Source: Bin87 sp963668585
Lineage (GTDB): Bacteria > Chloroflexota > Dehalococcoidia > Lucifugimonadales > UBA3495
NCBI GenBank assembly: GCA_963668585.1
Contig: OY764869.1
Location: 1,364,001 to 1,428,000 of the forward strand
DNA length: 64,000 nt
Reading direction: 5' to 3'
Below are positions 19,752-29,071 of the stretch, piece by piece. The notes under the pieces were generated by a model that saw only the letters and a program-made list of their open reading frames with translations, did no database searches and was not told the DNA's origin. Each line of letters starts with the position of its first letter. The stretch's first letter is position 1. The translations under genes were made by a program, and so were the position numbers.

Positions 19752-20987
19752 GTACTCAGTCAAACCTGTATTGGCAGATGAAGGACGTAATGGGCCATAG
19801 TTGCTACGGTGGTGGCAAACAGCGGTGCGGGAGGTGCGGCAGGCATGGCTCAGGAGAAATTTGCGGTACAGTTGTCGGTGGAGGATCGGACCCAGCTGGA
19901 GCGGTTGATTCGCAGCGGCCGGAGTTCGGCACGGGTCATCAATCGAGCTCGCATCCTGCTCAAGACCGACGAGGGTTGGAGCGCGGCCCAGGTGGCGGCG
20001 GCCCTGGACACGTCGCAGCGCACGGTGTTTCGCACCAAGCGGCGGTACGCCGAGGAGGGATTGGACGGCGTACTCCACGACCATCCTCAAGCCAACCGGT
20101 ACCGCAAGCTGGATGATCGGGGCGAAGCCAGCCTGATTGCCCTGGCGTGCAGCGATGCGCCCGACGGACGCGACCACTGGACCCTGCGGTTGCTGGCCGA
20201 CCAGGTGGTGGAGTTGGGCGTGGTGGAATCGTTGTCATACGAGACGGTGCGCCAACGGCTCAAAAAAACGTCCTCAAGCCCTGGCAAAAACAGCAGTGGT
20301 GCATCTCCCGGATGAACGGGGAGTTTGTGGCGGCTATGGAGGACGTGCTGGACCTGTACGCCGAGCCCTGCGACCCCAGCCGTCCGGTGGTGTGCTTCGA
20401 CGAGACTTCCACTCAATTGCTGGCTGAAGTGCGAGAACCACTGCCCGCCCAGCCGGGACGACCCCGACGCCAGGACTACGAGTACCGCCGCGGCGGCACC
20501 CGCAACCTCTTCCTGTTCTGCGAGCCGCTGGCCGGCTGGCGCGTGCGGATCTTGACCAATCAGGCCATCACCCAGCGCCGCACCATGGTGGACTTCGCCC
20601 ACCAGATGCAATGGTTGGTTGACACAGCTTATCCCAACGCGCCCGTCATCCGCGTGGTTCTCGACAACCTGAACACCCACCGCATGGCGTCCTTGTACGA
20701 AACCTTCCCTGCGGCCGAAGCCAGGCGCATCGTGAAACGCCTGGAGTTTCACCACACCCCCAAGCACGCCAGTTGGCTGAACATGGCTGAGATCGAATTC
20801 AGCGCGCTCAGCCGAGCCTGTCTCAAAGGCAGAAACCCCGATGCCGACGCCCTGGAACGCGCCATCACGGCTTACGAGAACCGGCGCAACGCCGCGTGCG
20901 TCCCGATCAACTGGCGGTTCAGCACCGACCACGCCAGAACCAAGCTCCAACGTTTCTACCCCTGCCTTTCCAACGTTGACTGAGTAC
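19752..20987 (+). mobile_element. IS630-family insertion sequence
   Basis: 1236 bp with perfect 12-bp inverted ends GTACTCAGTCAA...TTGACTGAGTAC and a TA target duplication, as expected of IS630/Tc1-type elements. It is inserted inside the signal-peptide codons of the lipoprotein gene. Confidence 0.92.
19845..20983 (+). CDS. IS630-family transposase, -1 frameshifted
   Basis: The first frame (from the ATG of MAQEKFAVQLS) encodes the helix-turn-helix half (GWSAAQVAAALDTSQRTVFR). At CTCAAAAAAACG (20259-20270, seven A) a -1 slip enters the second frame, LKPWQKQQWCISRMNGEF. That frame carries the DDE residues: VVCFDETSTQ, VIRVVLDNLNTH and HHTPKHASWLNMAEIEF. Poly-A slippage is the standard expression mode for many IS630 elements, so the element may be active. 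Confidence 0.88.
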
Positions 20988-21053
20988 TAGTGCGAGAACC
21001 GCGAGTCCCAGCGTGATGGACGCCGGAAGTCCCCTTATGCTGCGGATAAACAC
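20988..21053 (-). pseudogene. PrsA/SurA-like lipoprotein, signal-peptide start
   Basis: A GTG at 21053 opens MFIRSIRGLPASITLGLAVL, which joined across the IS630 site gives ...AVLALAAC, a complete lipoprotein signal peptide with lipobox. The junction restores the same frame as the middle segment when one TA is kept. The GTG lies 10 bp after the stop of the upstream small membrane protein, so the gene belonged to the same operon. Confidence 0.7.
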
Positions 21054-21063
21054 CGGAGCGGGT

Positions 21064-21306
21064 TCAGACCCCGACCGACTGCCGGCGACGCAGCATCGTC
21101 TCCATCAAAGCCGTCACCAGAGTGAACAGCAACACCGCGCCCACCGTGAACGGGGCCGTCATCATGGCGGTCAACGCCCAAGCTTCCGGCTGCACACCGG
21201 CAATGACCACGCCCGAGATGCGGGAAACGGCGACGAACGCAGCCAGAAGCGCCAGGAAGCCCAGGCCACCCAGACCGATCCGCTTTCTCCAGCGATAATC
21301 TTCCAT
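21064..21306 (-). CDS. Small two-helix membrane protein, unknown
   Basis: 80 residues from the ATG at 21306, with GGGGGAG immediately upstream. Two hydrophobic helices are visible (GLGGLGFLALLAAFVAV and MMTAPFTVGAVLLFTLVTAL) with a basic C-terminal tail. It is the first gene of the minus-strand exported-protein operon. No known family. Confidence 0.65.
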   Translation of the reverse strand: MEDYRWRKRIGLGGLGFLALLAAFVAVSRISGVVIAGVQPEAWALTAMMTAPFTVGAVLLFTLVTALMETMLRRRQSVGV

Positions 21307-21445
21307 CGCTCCCCCGGCGCATGAATTAATTGCGTCGAACTCCCACGGGAAAACAGTATAGCAACCGCGGGCGCTGCCGGCCCCCGGCGCTTTTCCGTCC
21401 CACGCCATCAGCAAGAGCCACCATCAGCCACCGAGGAGCGACATC

Positions 21446-22480
21446 ATGCCGCCGCAACGTCCAGAACCGGCCCACGGCAGCCGGAAGACCAATCCCTCGC
21501 TGGACGTCCCTGAGCCGGAACTGGGCACAATGCTCCAGCAGTACTGCGACCTGCGACGCCGCGGCTATTCCCAGACCGAGATCCAAGCCAAGCTCCAGCT
21601 GAAACGACACCAACCGAGCCTGCTGCTGGCAGAGACCGCCAAGCGCGGCATGCCCGGCTCACAGGAGAACCAGAGCGACGCTGTCGTCGAATGGCTGCTT
21701 TCGTGCTTCGACGCCGACACCGAGATATCCGACATCCGGCACATGTCCGCCCTTACCGACCGGGGCATAAAGCAGCGATTAAAACGCGCGTTGGAAAACG
21801 CCAGCGGCAACCCGCCGTCCGGCCTCATCACCCCCGCTCCGGACGGGACGCCCTGCCACGTGTCCTGGCTCGACCCCGGCGGACGGCTCATGCACCGGCC
21901 CTTCGACGGCGCCTTTCCGGCCCACTACACGACCGAAGCCACGCTTGAGCAGTGCCGCCAGGTGTTCTTCCTGCCACTCGACCACGCAGAGAGCCCAGCC
22001 GGGGACCGCGCCTACGCCATGCTGCACCTCGCCCAGTCAGGACTGCACGCCTTCGACCGCAAGGCCGGCCTGGAACTCTACGACGCAATGCACGCCGCCG
22101 GCATGGACGACGACACCAAGCGAACGGTGGTGCTCAAGCTCCACGGCCACCCTCACGTGCAGCAACTGCTGCTCCAGCGGTGCGGCATCAGCCCCAGGTG
22201 GCTTGACGGCAAACGGACCAGGTTCCTTTCCCGACGGGCGAGGGAGTACGGCTACTCGCCAGCCTTCACCCGCCACACGGTCGCATTCATGGGCCACGAC
22301 CCCGACGCGTACTACATGATCGGCGTTGAGCACCGGATCCCGGAACCCACGCCCGAGGCAAAGGCCAGGTGCGTCCAGAGCCTGCTGGACGCAGGGTTCG
22401 GTCAGGAAGCCATCGACAACGCAATGTCGATTCTGGCCGTGCCGCCGGACGGCCACCATCCGCCGAGACGGAGACCGTAA
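21446..22480 (+). CDS. Hypothetical protein, possible helix-turn-helix
   Basis: 344 residues; GAGGAG precedes the ATG by 7 bp. Near the N-terminus YCDLRRRGYSQTEIQAKLQL looks like a helix-turn-helix (phase and spacing fit), followed by a charged helical region RGIKQRLKRALENA. The rest (about residues 130-330) has no motif I recognise. It is divergent from the exported-protein operon. It could be a regulator with an unknown effector domain; the function is not assigned. Confidence 0.65.
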   Translation: MPPQRPEPAHGSRKTNPSLDVPEPELGTMLQQYCDLRRRGYSQTEIQAKLQLKRHQPSLLLAETAKRGMPGSQENQSDAVVEWLLSCFDADTEISDIRHMSALTDRGIKQRLKRALENASGNPPSGLITPAPDGTPCHVSWLDPGGRLMHRPFDGAFPAHYTTEATLEQCRQVFFLPLDHAESPAGDRAYAMLHLAQSGLHAFDRKAGLELYDAMHAAGMDDDTKRTVVLKLHGHPHVQQLLLQRCGISPRWLDGKRTRFLSRRAREYGYSPAFTRHTVAFMGHDPDAYYMIGVEHRIPEPTPEAKARCVQSLLDAGFGQEAIDNAMSILAVPPDGHHPPRRRP

Positions 22481-22840
22481 GCCGTGCAGGGCCCGATCCA
22501 TCCCACGCCGATGCAACGTGAGAGAAGTCGAACAGAGCAGAACACTCGCGATTGGATTAATCCGGCAATTCATTCCCGGAAACGGAAATTTACGTTGTGA
22601 TTTGGATTCAGGTACACGACGGGTATTGGGCCTTGGCCACGACCTTTACGCTTACCTAGCCGGTCAAGCAACTTAACCCGTTGGATCTCACGAGCATTGA
22701 ACGACCTCACCATTCACCTAACGGTCTCTCCACTATTGCCGGCGTAAATGCGTAGTAAAAACTTGAGCCTACAGAATCTTGAAGTCGGACCCACACGACA
22801 AACGTGACCCGGACGTTTGTGTTCCAGTATTCCCGAGCGT
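22481..22840. other. Intergenic, no gene seen
   Basis: About 360 bp, AT-richer than the neighbours, between two convergent genes. No ORF with a start signal, hairpin with T-run or repeat was found. Confidence 0.5.
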
Positions 22841-25315
22841 TTATCCCGCCAATCTAATCCTCGCCCTAGTCCTGACCCTTGTCCTTACTTCCTGATAGAC
22901 ATCGACGTTTTGGCCGTCGTGTTCCAAGGTCACCACCAGTGCATATCGTTGGGAGTCCTCACCCAAGGGATTTGGGAATCTCGGCTGACAACCAACGAGA
23001 ATGTGCAATGATGCGTCTCCATTGGCATCCGGTCGATTGAGAAAGACCGTCCCTTGATTTGAACTCCAAGACCTCTTCTGTACCGTGGACATTCTGATGG
23101 TCTGACCAGCGGGGGTAAAGTTGAGCTTGTTCCTATCCGGGACCCTTGGAGGCTCACCATCGCCTTCGTACTTGGATCGGTACTCGACAACTTGTTCGGC
23201 AGACAGGCCACCAAAAACTTCCAGCCACATGGCAGTGGCAACGTAGTCACGCCGACTCAACCGAGTAGGAGGGTCGTACGCAAGTGCCACAGAGATGGAA
23301 CGTCTTCCAGGCTCTTCCAAAAAGGCCTCAGGCACAACGAGAGAGTAAACGTGGAACGTGCGGTATCCAACGATGTCTTCAGACACGAGGCTTACCCGGT
23401 TAGGAGTCGACCAGCAATACTCGACCTTCGGTTCCCCGTAACCGACGGTGCTAAGAACATTGGCACTGTCAACATATTCTCTGACGCTGTCGTGTGGACG
23501 GGCCGAGCTCACCAAAAGCGCACGGACCAAGTTCTGACTAGGTGCCATTTCGAATTGATGCCTGAGAGCCTCTTCAAAACGAGCGGCAATGTGAGTTACC
23601 TGCGCGGCCGCGAAGCTGGTCCCGCAAACCGCACGGATCAGACGTCCATCAGCGAAATTGCGGTTCAGAGTCGGCTCCCCGAGATTGGGATCGTTCCGCC
23701 GCCAACGGGCATCCCCAACAAGCGAATCGAGGGCGAAGTTCCCTCCAGGGGCCACTAATTCTGGCTTGATGGCACCAGCGACACCAGGTCCACATCTCGT
23801 GAACGGGGACGGGCACCCTTGAGCCGAGGCTGCCAGCTGGGTACCCAGAAACAGCATACTGGGATCTTCCCTGCGTGCAACTGCGCCAACGGTTATCGAA
23901 AGCGCAGAAGTCGCAGGATCAATCAGCCTATGCCGGGGTTGCTGTAAGGAGTCGGCCACATCCTCCTTGAACTGGACTGAGTTAGCGGATGCTGGTATGT
24001 CTGGGTCCGGTACATTTCCGGCAGAGACAACGATCACGATGTCAAGCCTTCTAGCCAAGTCATCGAGTACCTCTGCCCACGGTAGCTGTCGCCCTCCTGC
24101 GTAAAGCCGATCTCTGTGCCCTATCGACAGGTTGAAGACACGGCAACCGTACTCCTGGTGGAAATACTCTACCGCCCGCTTGAGTTGTTCTTCAACGCGT
24201 TCTTCAGCGGGGAACATAGAGTCCGGAGAATTCGGATCAAAGGAGTTCGGATCGTTTCGCAATACCTTGGCTGAGTAGAGATTGACCTGCGGCAGCCACT
24301 CGTTGCCCTGCATCCGTCTAGCAATGTCGCCATACACGACGAGACCGGCCACCTGAGTGCCGTGCCCGTTCAAGTCTACCGGAGTGTTCTCGCCAGAATC
24401 GAAATCCTCTGACGCAACGACTAGGCCTCTCAACAATGGATGACCATCGGTGACACCGGAGTCTACGACGCATGCGAGCGGACCGTCCGCCCGCACTGGC
24501 GGCAGTACGTCAGGCGCCAAGACCGGAGACGACAAGTTGAAAGAGTCTTCCGGTGTCGGGCCCGGCGGAAGGTCCACAAGAGACACCACGTCCAGTTCCA
24601 AAAGTTCGTCCAACAATGCTTGATCCGCTCGCACCTTGACAAGAAACAGGCTCGGAGTAATCAGGGGATCATTGGCAATGCTTCCACCGCGAGACCGCAC
24701 GAATTCCCGAAAGACGTTCGACAGATCCCGATTGCCTTCCTCGGTTCCAGTATTCCAAAGGTCCACATCCAGATAGAAAGGCTCTTCGGCGGGTGGTCCC
24801 TCACGCTGAAGGCGGCGTCCGGTCCGCTCCTCAGCTGTAACGGTCGAAACACTTTCAAGGGCGTCGAACAAGTCCCTCCTCATTCCGTGAGGCAATGCAG
24901 TGGTCTCACGGGTTTCGTCGGCGTATCGGTCGTACTCGGTATTGAATGCGGTAAGAGACTCCCCGTCAGGGAATTGAACGAGCAGTCGATGCACCGTCGT
25001 GTTGCCCCGCTCTTCCCGTAATTCCTCAACAACGGCAACGTTTAGGCGCTCTAGGGTTTCGCGTTGCCCGCCATCAAGTGTCTCCAAGCGCAAGACTAGG
25101 AATCTATCTGGGGCAACACCGAAAGATGCCCGGACCCTTGCCAACTCTTGGGCAGATGCGACGGTCTGGTCTTTCATTCGCTCGGCGTGTTCACGCCGAT
25201 TCGGGCGAGGTTGTATCCGAGAACCGCCGCCACGACGTGGCCGGAGCGACGCCTGTGGAGGGTCTCTCTGGATGACAATATGAGGCAAGGGTTCGAAAAG
25301 TTCGAAATTGACCAT
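22841..25315 (-). CDS. ietS: Subtilase of a two-gene ATPase-protease defence system (IetS-like)
   Basis: 824 residues without a signal peptide, so cytoplasmic. The S8 triad is intact: Asp285 (CVVDSGVTDGHP), His318 (DLNGHGTQVAG) and Ser567 (VCGTSFAAAQ), with oxyanion Asn433 in VSAGN. A long N-terminal region (1-270) and a C-terminal beta-rich part flank the protease. It starts 9 bp after the stop of an AAA ATPase gene. This pair matches IetAS (ATPase plus subtilase), reported as an anti-phage system. Presumably the ATPase senses or remodels an infection signal and the protease executes; the mechanism is not known from sequence. Confidence 0.88.
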   Translation of the reverse strand: MVNFELFEPLPHIVIQRDPPQASLRPRRGGGSRIQPRPNRREHAERMKDQTVASAQELARVRASFGVAPDRFLVLRLETLDGGQRETLERLNVAVVEELREERGNTTVHRLLVQFPDGESLTAFNTEYDRYADETRETTALPHGMRRDLFDALESVSTVTAEERTGRRLQREGPPAEEPFYLDVDLWNTGTEEGNRDLSNVFREFVRSRGGSIANDPLITPSLFLVKVRADQALLDELLELDVVSLVDLPPGPTPEDSFNLSSPVLAPDVLPPVRADGPLACVVDSGVTDGHPLLRGLVVASEDFDSGENTPVDLNGHGTQVAGLVVYGDIARRMQGNEWLPQVNLYSAKVLRNDPNSFDPNSPDSMFPAEERVEEQLKRAVEYFHQEYGCRVFNLSIGHRDRLYAGGRQLPWAEVLDDLARRLDIVIVVSAGNVPDPDIPASANSVQFKEDVADSLQQPRHRLIDPATSALSITVGAVARREDPSMLFLGTQLAASAQGCPSPFTRCGPGVAGAIKPELVAPGGNFALDSLVGDARWRRNDPNLGEPTLNRNFADGRLIRAVCGTSFAAAQVTHIAARFEEALRHQFEMAPSQNLVRALLVSSARPHDSVREYVDSANVLSTVGYGEPKVEYCWSTPNRVSLVSEDIVGYRTFHVYSLVVPEAFLEEPGRRSISVALAYDPPTRLSRRDYVATAMWLEVFGGLSAEQVVEYRSKYEGDGEPPRVPDRNKLNFTPAGQTIRMSTVQKRSWSSNQGTVFLNRPDANGDASLHILVGCQPRFPNPLGEDSQRYALVVTLEHDGQNVDVYQEVRTRVRTRARIRLAG

Positions 25316-25324
25316 GCTGCGCCC

Positions 25325-26350
25325 TTAGGGAGCGTCCACCCTCGGCACGTCAGAATGGACGGAACTCTGCACGACCTGCTTTCTGAATGCGTGGCTCTCC
25401 ATAGCGCGCTGGATGTCTTGTGCCTGCATCCTAGTCCTGCCATCGAGAGCACAACTCTTAAGTACATCATTAGCGATGCGCTCAATGTCGGCGAAGGTCG
25501 ATCCTTCCAGTTGTGCGCCATATCTCTTGATCGACACCCTCGAGTTCCTGACAGGGTTCAGCCTCTTCATCATTAACTCCTCAATTTGAGGTGCCATCGG
25601 CCGCTCGAACCGCACGACTTCGTCGAATCTACGCCAAAGGGCAGGATCGAGAGACTGTTCGAAGTTCGTAGCAGCTACTAACAGAGAATGTCCGCGGAAA
25701 TTATCCAACATCTGCAGAAAGGCATTTACAACCCGCTTGATCTCCCCGTGCTCAGTAACGTCGTCTCTCGACCGGCCGATTGCATCGAACTCATCAAACA
25801 GCACCACCCAGGTTTCCTGATGGATGTACTCGAACACCTTTCTCAAATTAGAGGCTGTTTCTCCGAGCAATGAGGAAACCAAAGAATCAAAGCGGATGTA
25901 TACCAGCGGCAATCCCAACTCGGCCGCAATCACCTCAGCGGTCGCTGTCTTCCCGCACCCAGGCGGGCCGCAAAACAGGAGTTTGTGACTAGGTCGCAGG
26001 CCGTTGGCTTCGAGAATATCCCACTGTCGAAACTCACGCATTACTTTGAGGAGCAAATCTTCGGTACCCGGATGGAGGATCATCTCCCCGAAATAGCGGT
26101 CCGGGTGCCGGATTTCAAGAAGAGGCGCGTTCTTCTCGTGGTCTCTGGGCGCCGGTTGGAACGTGCCTCTGAGACTCGGGGCGGCTGCGACGACCCCATT
26201 GTTCAGTATTCGAAGCAATTCACTGGCGAGTGCAGGATGATGCTTCTTACGCTCTTCGTCGACGATAGAACTGGCCGCGGCCATGAAGGATTCACGGTCG
26301 CTGTCACTGTAAGCGCGGAATAGCTGCTTCAGAAGGTCTGCGCGTGCCAT
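25325..26350 (-). CDS. ietA: AAA ATPase of an IetAS-like defence system
   Basis: 341 residues with one AAA+ module. Walker A is GPPGCGKT (128-135), Walker B is WVVLFDEFDA (181-190), sensor region LVAATNFEQSLDPALWRRFD, then a short helical lid. The N-terminal 80 residues are helical and specific. It is first in the operon (ATG preceded by TTAGGAC) and followed at once by the subtilase. AAA ATPases of this type with a subtilase partner define IetAS. ATP-driven remodelling is expected. Confidence 0.88.
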   Translation of the reverse strand: MARADLLKQLFRAYSDSDRESFMAAASSIVDEERKKHHPALASELLRILNNGVVAAAPSLRGTFQPAPRDHEKNAPLLEIRHPDRYFGEMILHPGTEDLLLKVMREFRQWDILEANGLRPSHKLLFCGPPGCGKTATAEVIAAELGLPLVYIRFDSLVSSLLGETASNLRKVFEYIHQETWVVLFDEFDAIGRSRDDVTEHGEIKRVVNAFLQMLDNFRGHSLLVAATNFEQSLDPALWRRFDEVVRFERPMAPQIEELMMKRLNPVRNSRVSIKRYGAQLEGSTFADIERIANDVLKSCALDGRTRMQAQDIQRAMESHAFRKQVVQSSVHSDVPRVDAP

Positions 26351-26974
26351 GTCCTAACGTTCCTGCTTCGTCGAATCGCCGAAGCGTTCGTTCAGGCTAT
26401 CGCCGTTGGAGACAACCCCGTCTCCCGGCTTCAACCGTGCATCTACCTCAGACAGCTAATCTGTCGCAACCAGCCCGCTAGGCTGGCCCCCAATCCTTGG
26501 AAATAATCCCACCAACACAGTGCCGGCGGCCAAGCGTAGACGAGAGCCGTACCGAGCGGTAAAAATCCAACGAGCATTTCTTGCTGTCGTACTCAACCCC
26601 GCCCTGGCATTCAAACTTGTTGCCTATACGTTGCGAGCATCGCTTAATCTATATCAACGCCGTACTTAGCGTCAATTTTTTGGTCGCAACATATCCACGT
26701 TCGATTGATTCCTTGGTATTACCCCGAATCCCCCGAAGGGATGGAGAGGTGCTGGTCAAATCCGGGATGAACGGCGAGGGAAAGCCGCTGTGGGGCCTTG
26801 ATCCCCGGAGATCCGCTTGGGGCCGTGGTGTGACGACCGCGGAAAGGGGTTGTTGACGACCGCAGGTCGTTTCGGAGCACGAGGTCAGCCCGGCAGACGG
26901 TAGGAGGAGACACTGTGGGCTCAGCTAGGGGAGGGTTGGCCGAGGGGTCGGATAGTCCGCGGATGGTCAGCCGC
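26351..26974. other. Upstream region of the IetAS-like operon, no gene seen
   Basis: The promoter for the ATPase-subtilase operon must lie here on the minus strand, but I cannot single out convincing -35/-10 boxes. The part from 26720 onward is GC-rich and non-coding by codon pattern. Confidence 0.4.
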
Positions 26975-27258
26975 CGTGGGTGCCGTCACGAGCGGAGCGG
27001 CAGGGCGCACAATCGGGCCAAGGCGCTGCTGCACTGGTTCTGCTAGGGCCAGCCTAGGCGCAAATCCAAAGTGAGGCGGCGCGCCGAGCGAGTGAGCCGT
27101 CCTGGGAGGAATAAGAAGCGTCGCTTGAGGGTCTTGGTGGTTGCCGCCGGCTCACCCAAGCAGATGCGCGCCGTCCAGCGGGCCAGGTTATGCACCATCA
27201 CCTGATCGGCCAGCCAAGCACAGTTGGCGGCGAAGCGTCCCGAAGGGAGATTGTTCAA
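26975..27258 (-). pseudogene. IS1380-family transposase, C-terminal remnant
   Basis: The frame contains LPSGRFAANCAWLADQVMVH and NLARWTARICLGEP, then LTRSARRLTLDLRLGWP, an in-frame stop, and QNQCSSALARLCALPL. This is the conserved tail of IS1380 transposases. Only about 90 residues remain, with one stop codon, so it is dead. Confidence 0.7.
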
Positions 27259-27279
27259 CCTCGCAACAGCGCTACCAGA

Positions 27280-27545
27280 TTGATGACACCAGGCCGTGGC
27301 GGGTAATGATCCGCCGCTGGCACAATGTAACCGTCGCTGACCACCGGCGACCAGCCGGCCGCCACCGACAACGGGGCGGCCGGTGCCATTTCCGGCGCCA
27401 GATGCCCCGAGTTTCGGCCGCAGAGTAGCCCGGACGGCCGCGGCGGGCGGTTTAGTTCATTTCCTCACTCGGAGAGATTCCCGCTCTACAGCGGCCCTAT
27501 TGCTGTTCACGAAAACGCGAATCCAGTTTCGCGACTTTCTGAGTG
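27280..27545 (+). repeat. Dispersed GC-hairpin intergenic repeat, copy A
   Basis: Contains TTGATGACACC, a first small hairpin (GGCGGGTAATGATCCGCC), GCTGGCACAATGTAACCGTC, then the strong hairpin CCGGCCGCC-N11-GGCGGCCGG (27355-27383), and further on CGGCGCCAGATGCCCC. A second conserved module follows (27490-27545, AGCGGCCCTATTGCTGTTCA). Copies B to E occur at about 31.1, 38.6, 47.2 and 28.8 kb. Confidence 0.75.
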
Positions 27546-27622
27546 AAGGGGACCTGAACGCTGTTGCTGTTGGGTGCCACCCAGCGGCGGGGATGCAATC
27601 CCAACAGCCGATCAGCCCGGCA

Positions 27623-28381
27623 CTAGCCTTGCGACAGCGACACGTCGACTGCGGCCAGGCCTTCGACGGCCAGACCGTATCCCAGCATGTCCTGCATCTG
27701 CCGCTTCAGTTGCAGCGTCAGGGCAACGCGCGTGTAGCGCAATGTCAGCGGCGGCCGTTCCGCCAACAGCCGGGCCACTTCCCAGGCCCGAGGCAACAGT
27801 TCATCTCTGGGCAGCACCTCGGCCACCACGCCCAATTCGAACGCCTCCTGGGCCGATAGCGTCCGCCCGGTAAGCAGGAAGTGGCGGCCTCGGTTCTGTC
27901 CCAACACCAGGGGCCAGATCACATGGACGCCGTCGCCGGGCACCACGCCGCGCGGGAAGTGGGGAGCGTCCTGGAACGTGGCGGTTTCCGACGCCAGCAC
28001 GATGTCGGACATCACGGGGATCTCGGCGTGGATCGTCGCCGGACCGTTGACGGCTCCGATGACCGGCACCTCGATCTCCAGCAGGTTGGTCAGCAGCCGC
28101 TTGCCCTCCCAATAGGTCTTGTCCCAGTCCTGCGGCATCCGTCGGGTGGGACGGTTGGGCTCGAAATCGGCGCAGTAGTCATCTCCGGTGCCGGTGAGGA
28201 TAACCACCCTGTTGTCGGGGTCCGCTCCGATGTCGGCGAAAGCGTAACCCAGTTCCCGGTGGGACGCCTCGCCCCAGAGCAGGCTGCCGTCCCCGGAGTG
28301 AAACGTCACCTGGAGAATCCCGTCCTCACGTTGCACGCTAACCGTCTCGTATTTGTTCGCATAGTCCGCCAGCACTGTCAT
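27623..28381 (-). CDS. Enoyl-CoA hydratase/isomerase family protein
   Basis: 252 residues, normal crotonase length, with AGGAGGAAGACC before the ATG. The core GAVNGPATIHAEIPVMSDIV and ATFQDAPHFPRGVVPGDGVH is the crotonase acyl-CoA pocket region. The usual oxyanion-hole positions are partly replaced (ADFEPN, GPATIHAE) and the catalytic Glu pair is not obvious, so hydratase activity is uncertain; a crotonase-like hydrolase or isomerase is also possible. A partial duplicate of its 5' end lies at 36829-36976. Confidence 0.85.
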   Translation of the reverse strand: MTVLADYANKYETVSVQREDGILQVTFHSGDGSLLWGEASHRELGYAFADIGADPDNRVVILTGTGDDYCADFEPNRPTRRMPQDWDKTYWEGKRLLTNLLEIEVPVIGAVNGPATIHAEIPVMSDIVLASETATFQDAPHFPRGVVPGDGVHVIWPLVLGQNRGRHFLLTGRTLSAQEAFELGVVAEVLPRDELLPRAWEVARLLAERPPLTLRYTRVALTLQLKRQMQDMLGYGLAVEGLAAVDVSLSQG

Positions 28382-28466
28382 GGTCTTCCTCCTGTGGATT
28401 TGGTTGGTGGTTTACTTTGGACAACTCAGTCTAGGCCCAACTTTACACCAGCAGGTTGAACAATCT

Positions 28467-28745
28467 GGTGATGGCCTGCCCCTGGCCCTGCCGCAGTACC
28501 GGGACGTCAGGATCGGCGGCGAGGTGATCTACCCAACGCACACGGTGCGAGTTCCAAGGGGAGCACTGCTCAAACAGTTCATCGAGGATCTCGGGGCCTT
28601 GATCCGAAGGCTGGCCTCCGACGTCCCGCCCCAGCGGGTGCCGAGCGCACAGGAGTGCCGCTACTGCGACATCACGACCGATGACTGCCCAGAGCGCGTG
28701 GACGAAAGTCCGGAGCCTGAAGGCGGGACCACCGACGACTTCTGA
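28467..28745 (+). pseudogene. PD-(D/E)XK nuclease family protein, C-terminal remnant
   Basis: About 90 residues align by eye with the C-terminus of the decayed nuclease at 34286-34916: GGEVIYPTHTVRV, LGALIRRLASDVPPQRVPS, then the cysteine cluster QECRYCDITTDDCPER and the tail TTDDF. The nuclease core (Asp and D-x-K) is absent. The start is not conserved. Confidence 0.7.
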
Positions 28746-28796
28746 ATCACTCCGCACGCCTGAGGAACCACTCTTGGGAGACAGCCAACGTTGAAA

Positions 28797-28825
28797 CCGG
28801 CCGCCCCGTCGTCGGGCGCGGCCGG
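28797..28825 (-). repeat. Dispersed GC-hairpin repeat, copy E (reverse orientation)
   Basis: The complement reads CCGGCCGC-GCCCGACGACGG-GGCGGCCGG followed by TTTCAACG, matching the core hairpin of copies A to D. The upstream part is more diverged. It lies in the 326-bp gap before the histidine kinase gene, which otherwise shows no gene. Confidence 0.55.
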
Positions 28826-29071
28826 CGTCGTGTCCAGCACCGTGCGCACCGAATTTCTGCCACAGAGCCACGCACAGGGCCCCTGGCGCCGTTTTAGGTC
28901 CTCATTCCGCTGGACCAATCCCAAGCCCTCTGCTAGCCGATTGGATCCGCGGAGTCGCTCCTCCAGACCGCGCCGGCGCCATGCCCAGCAGCCAGGGATC
29001 GAAACCTCTTGCCAGCGTAAAATGAGCCCAACAACATACCAACGAATCACCCGAGGGAAACAGGCGAGAAA

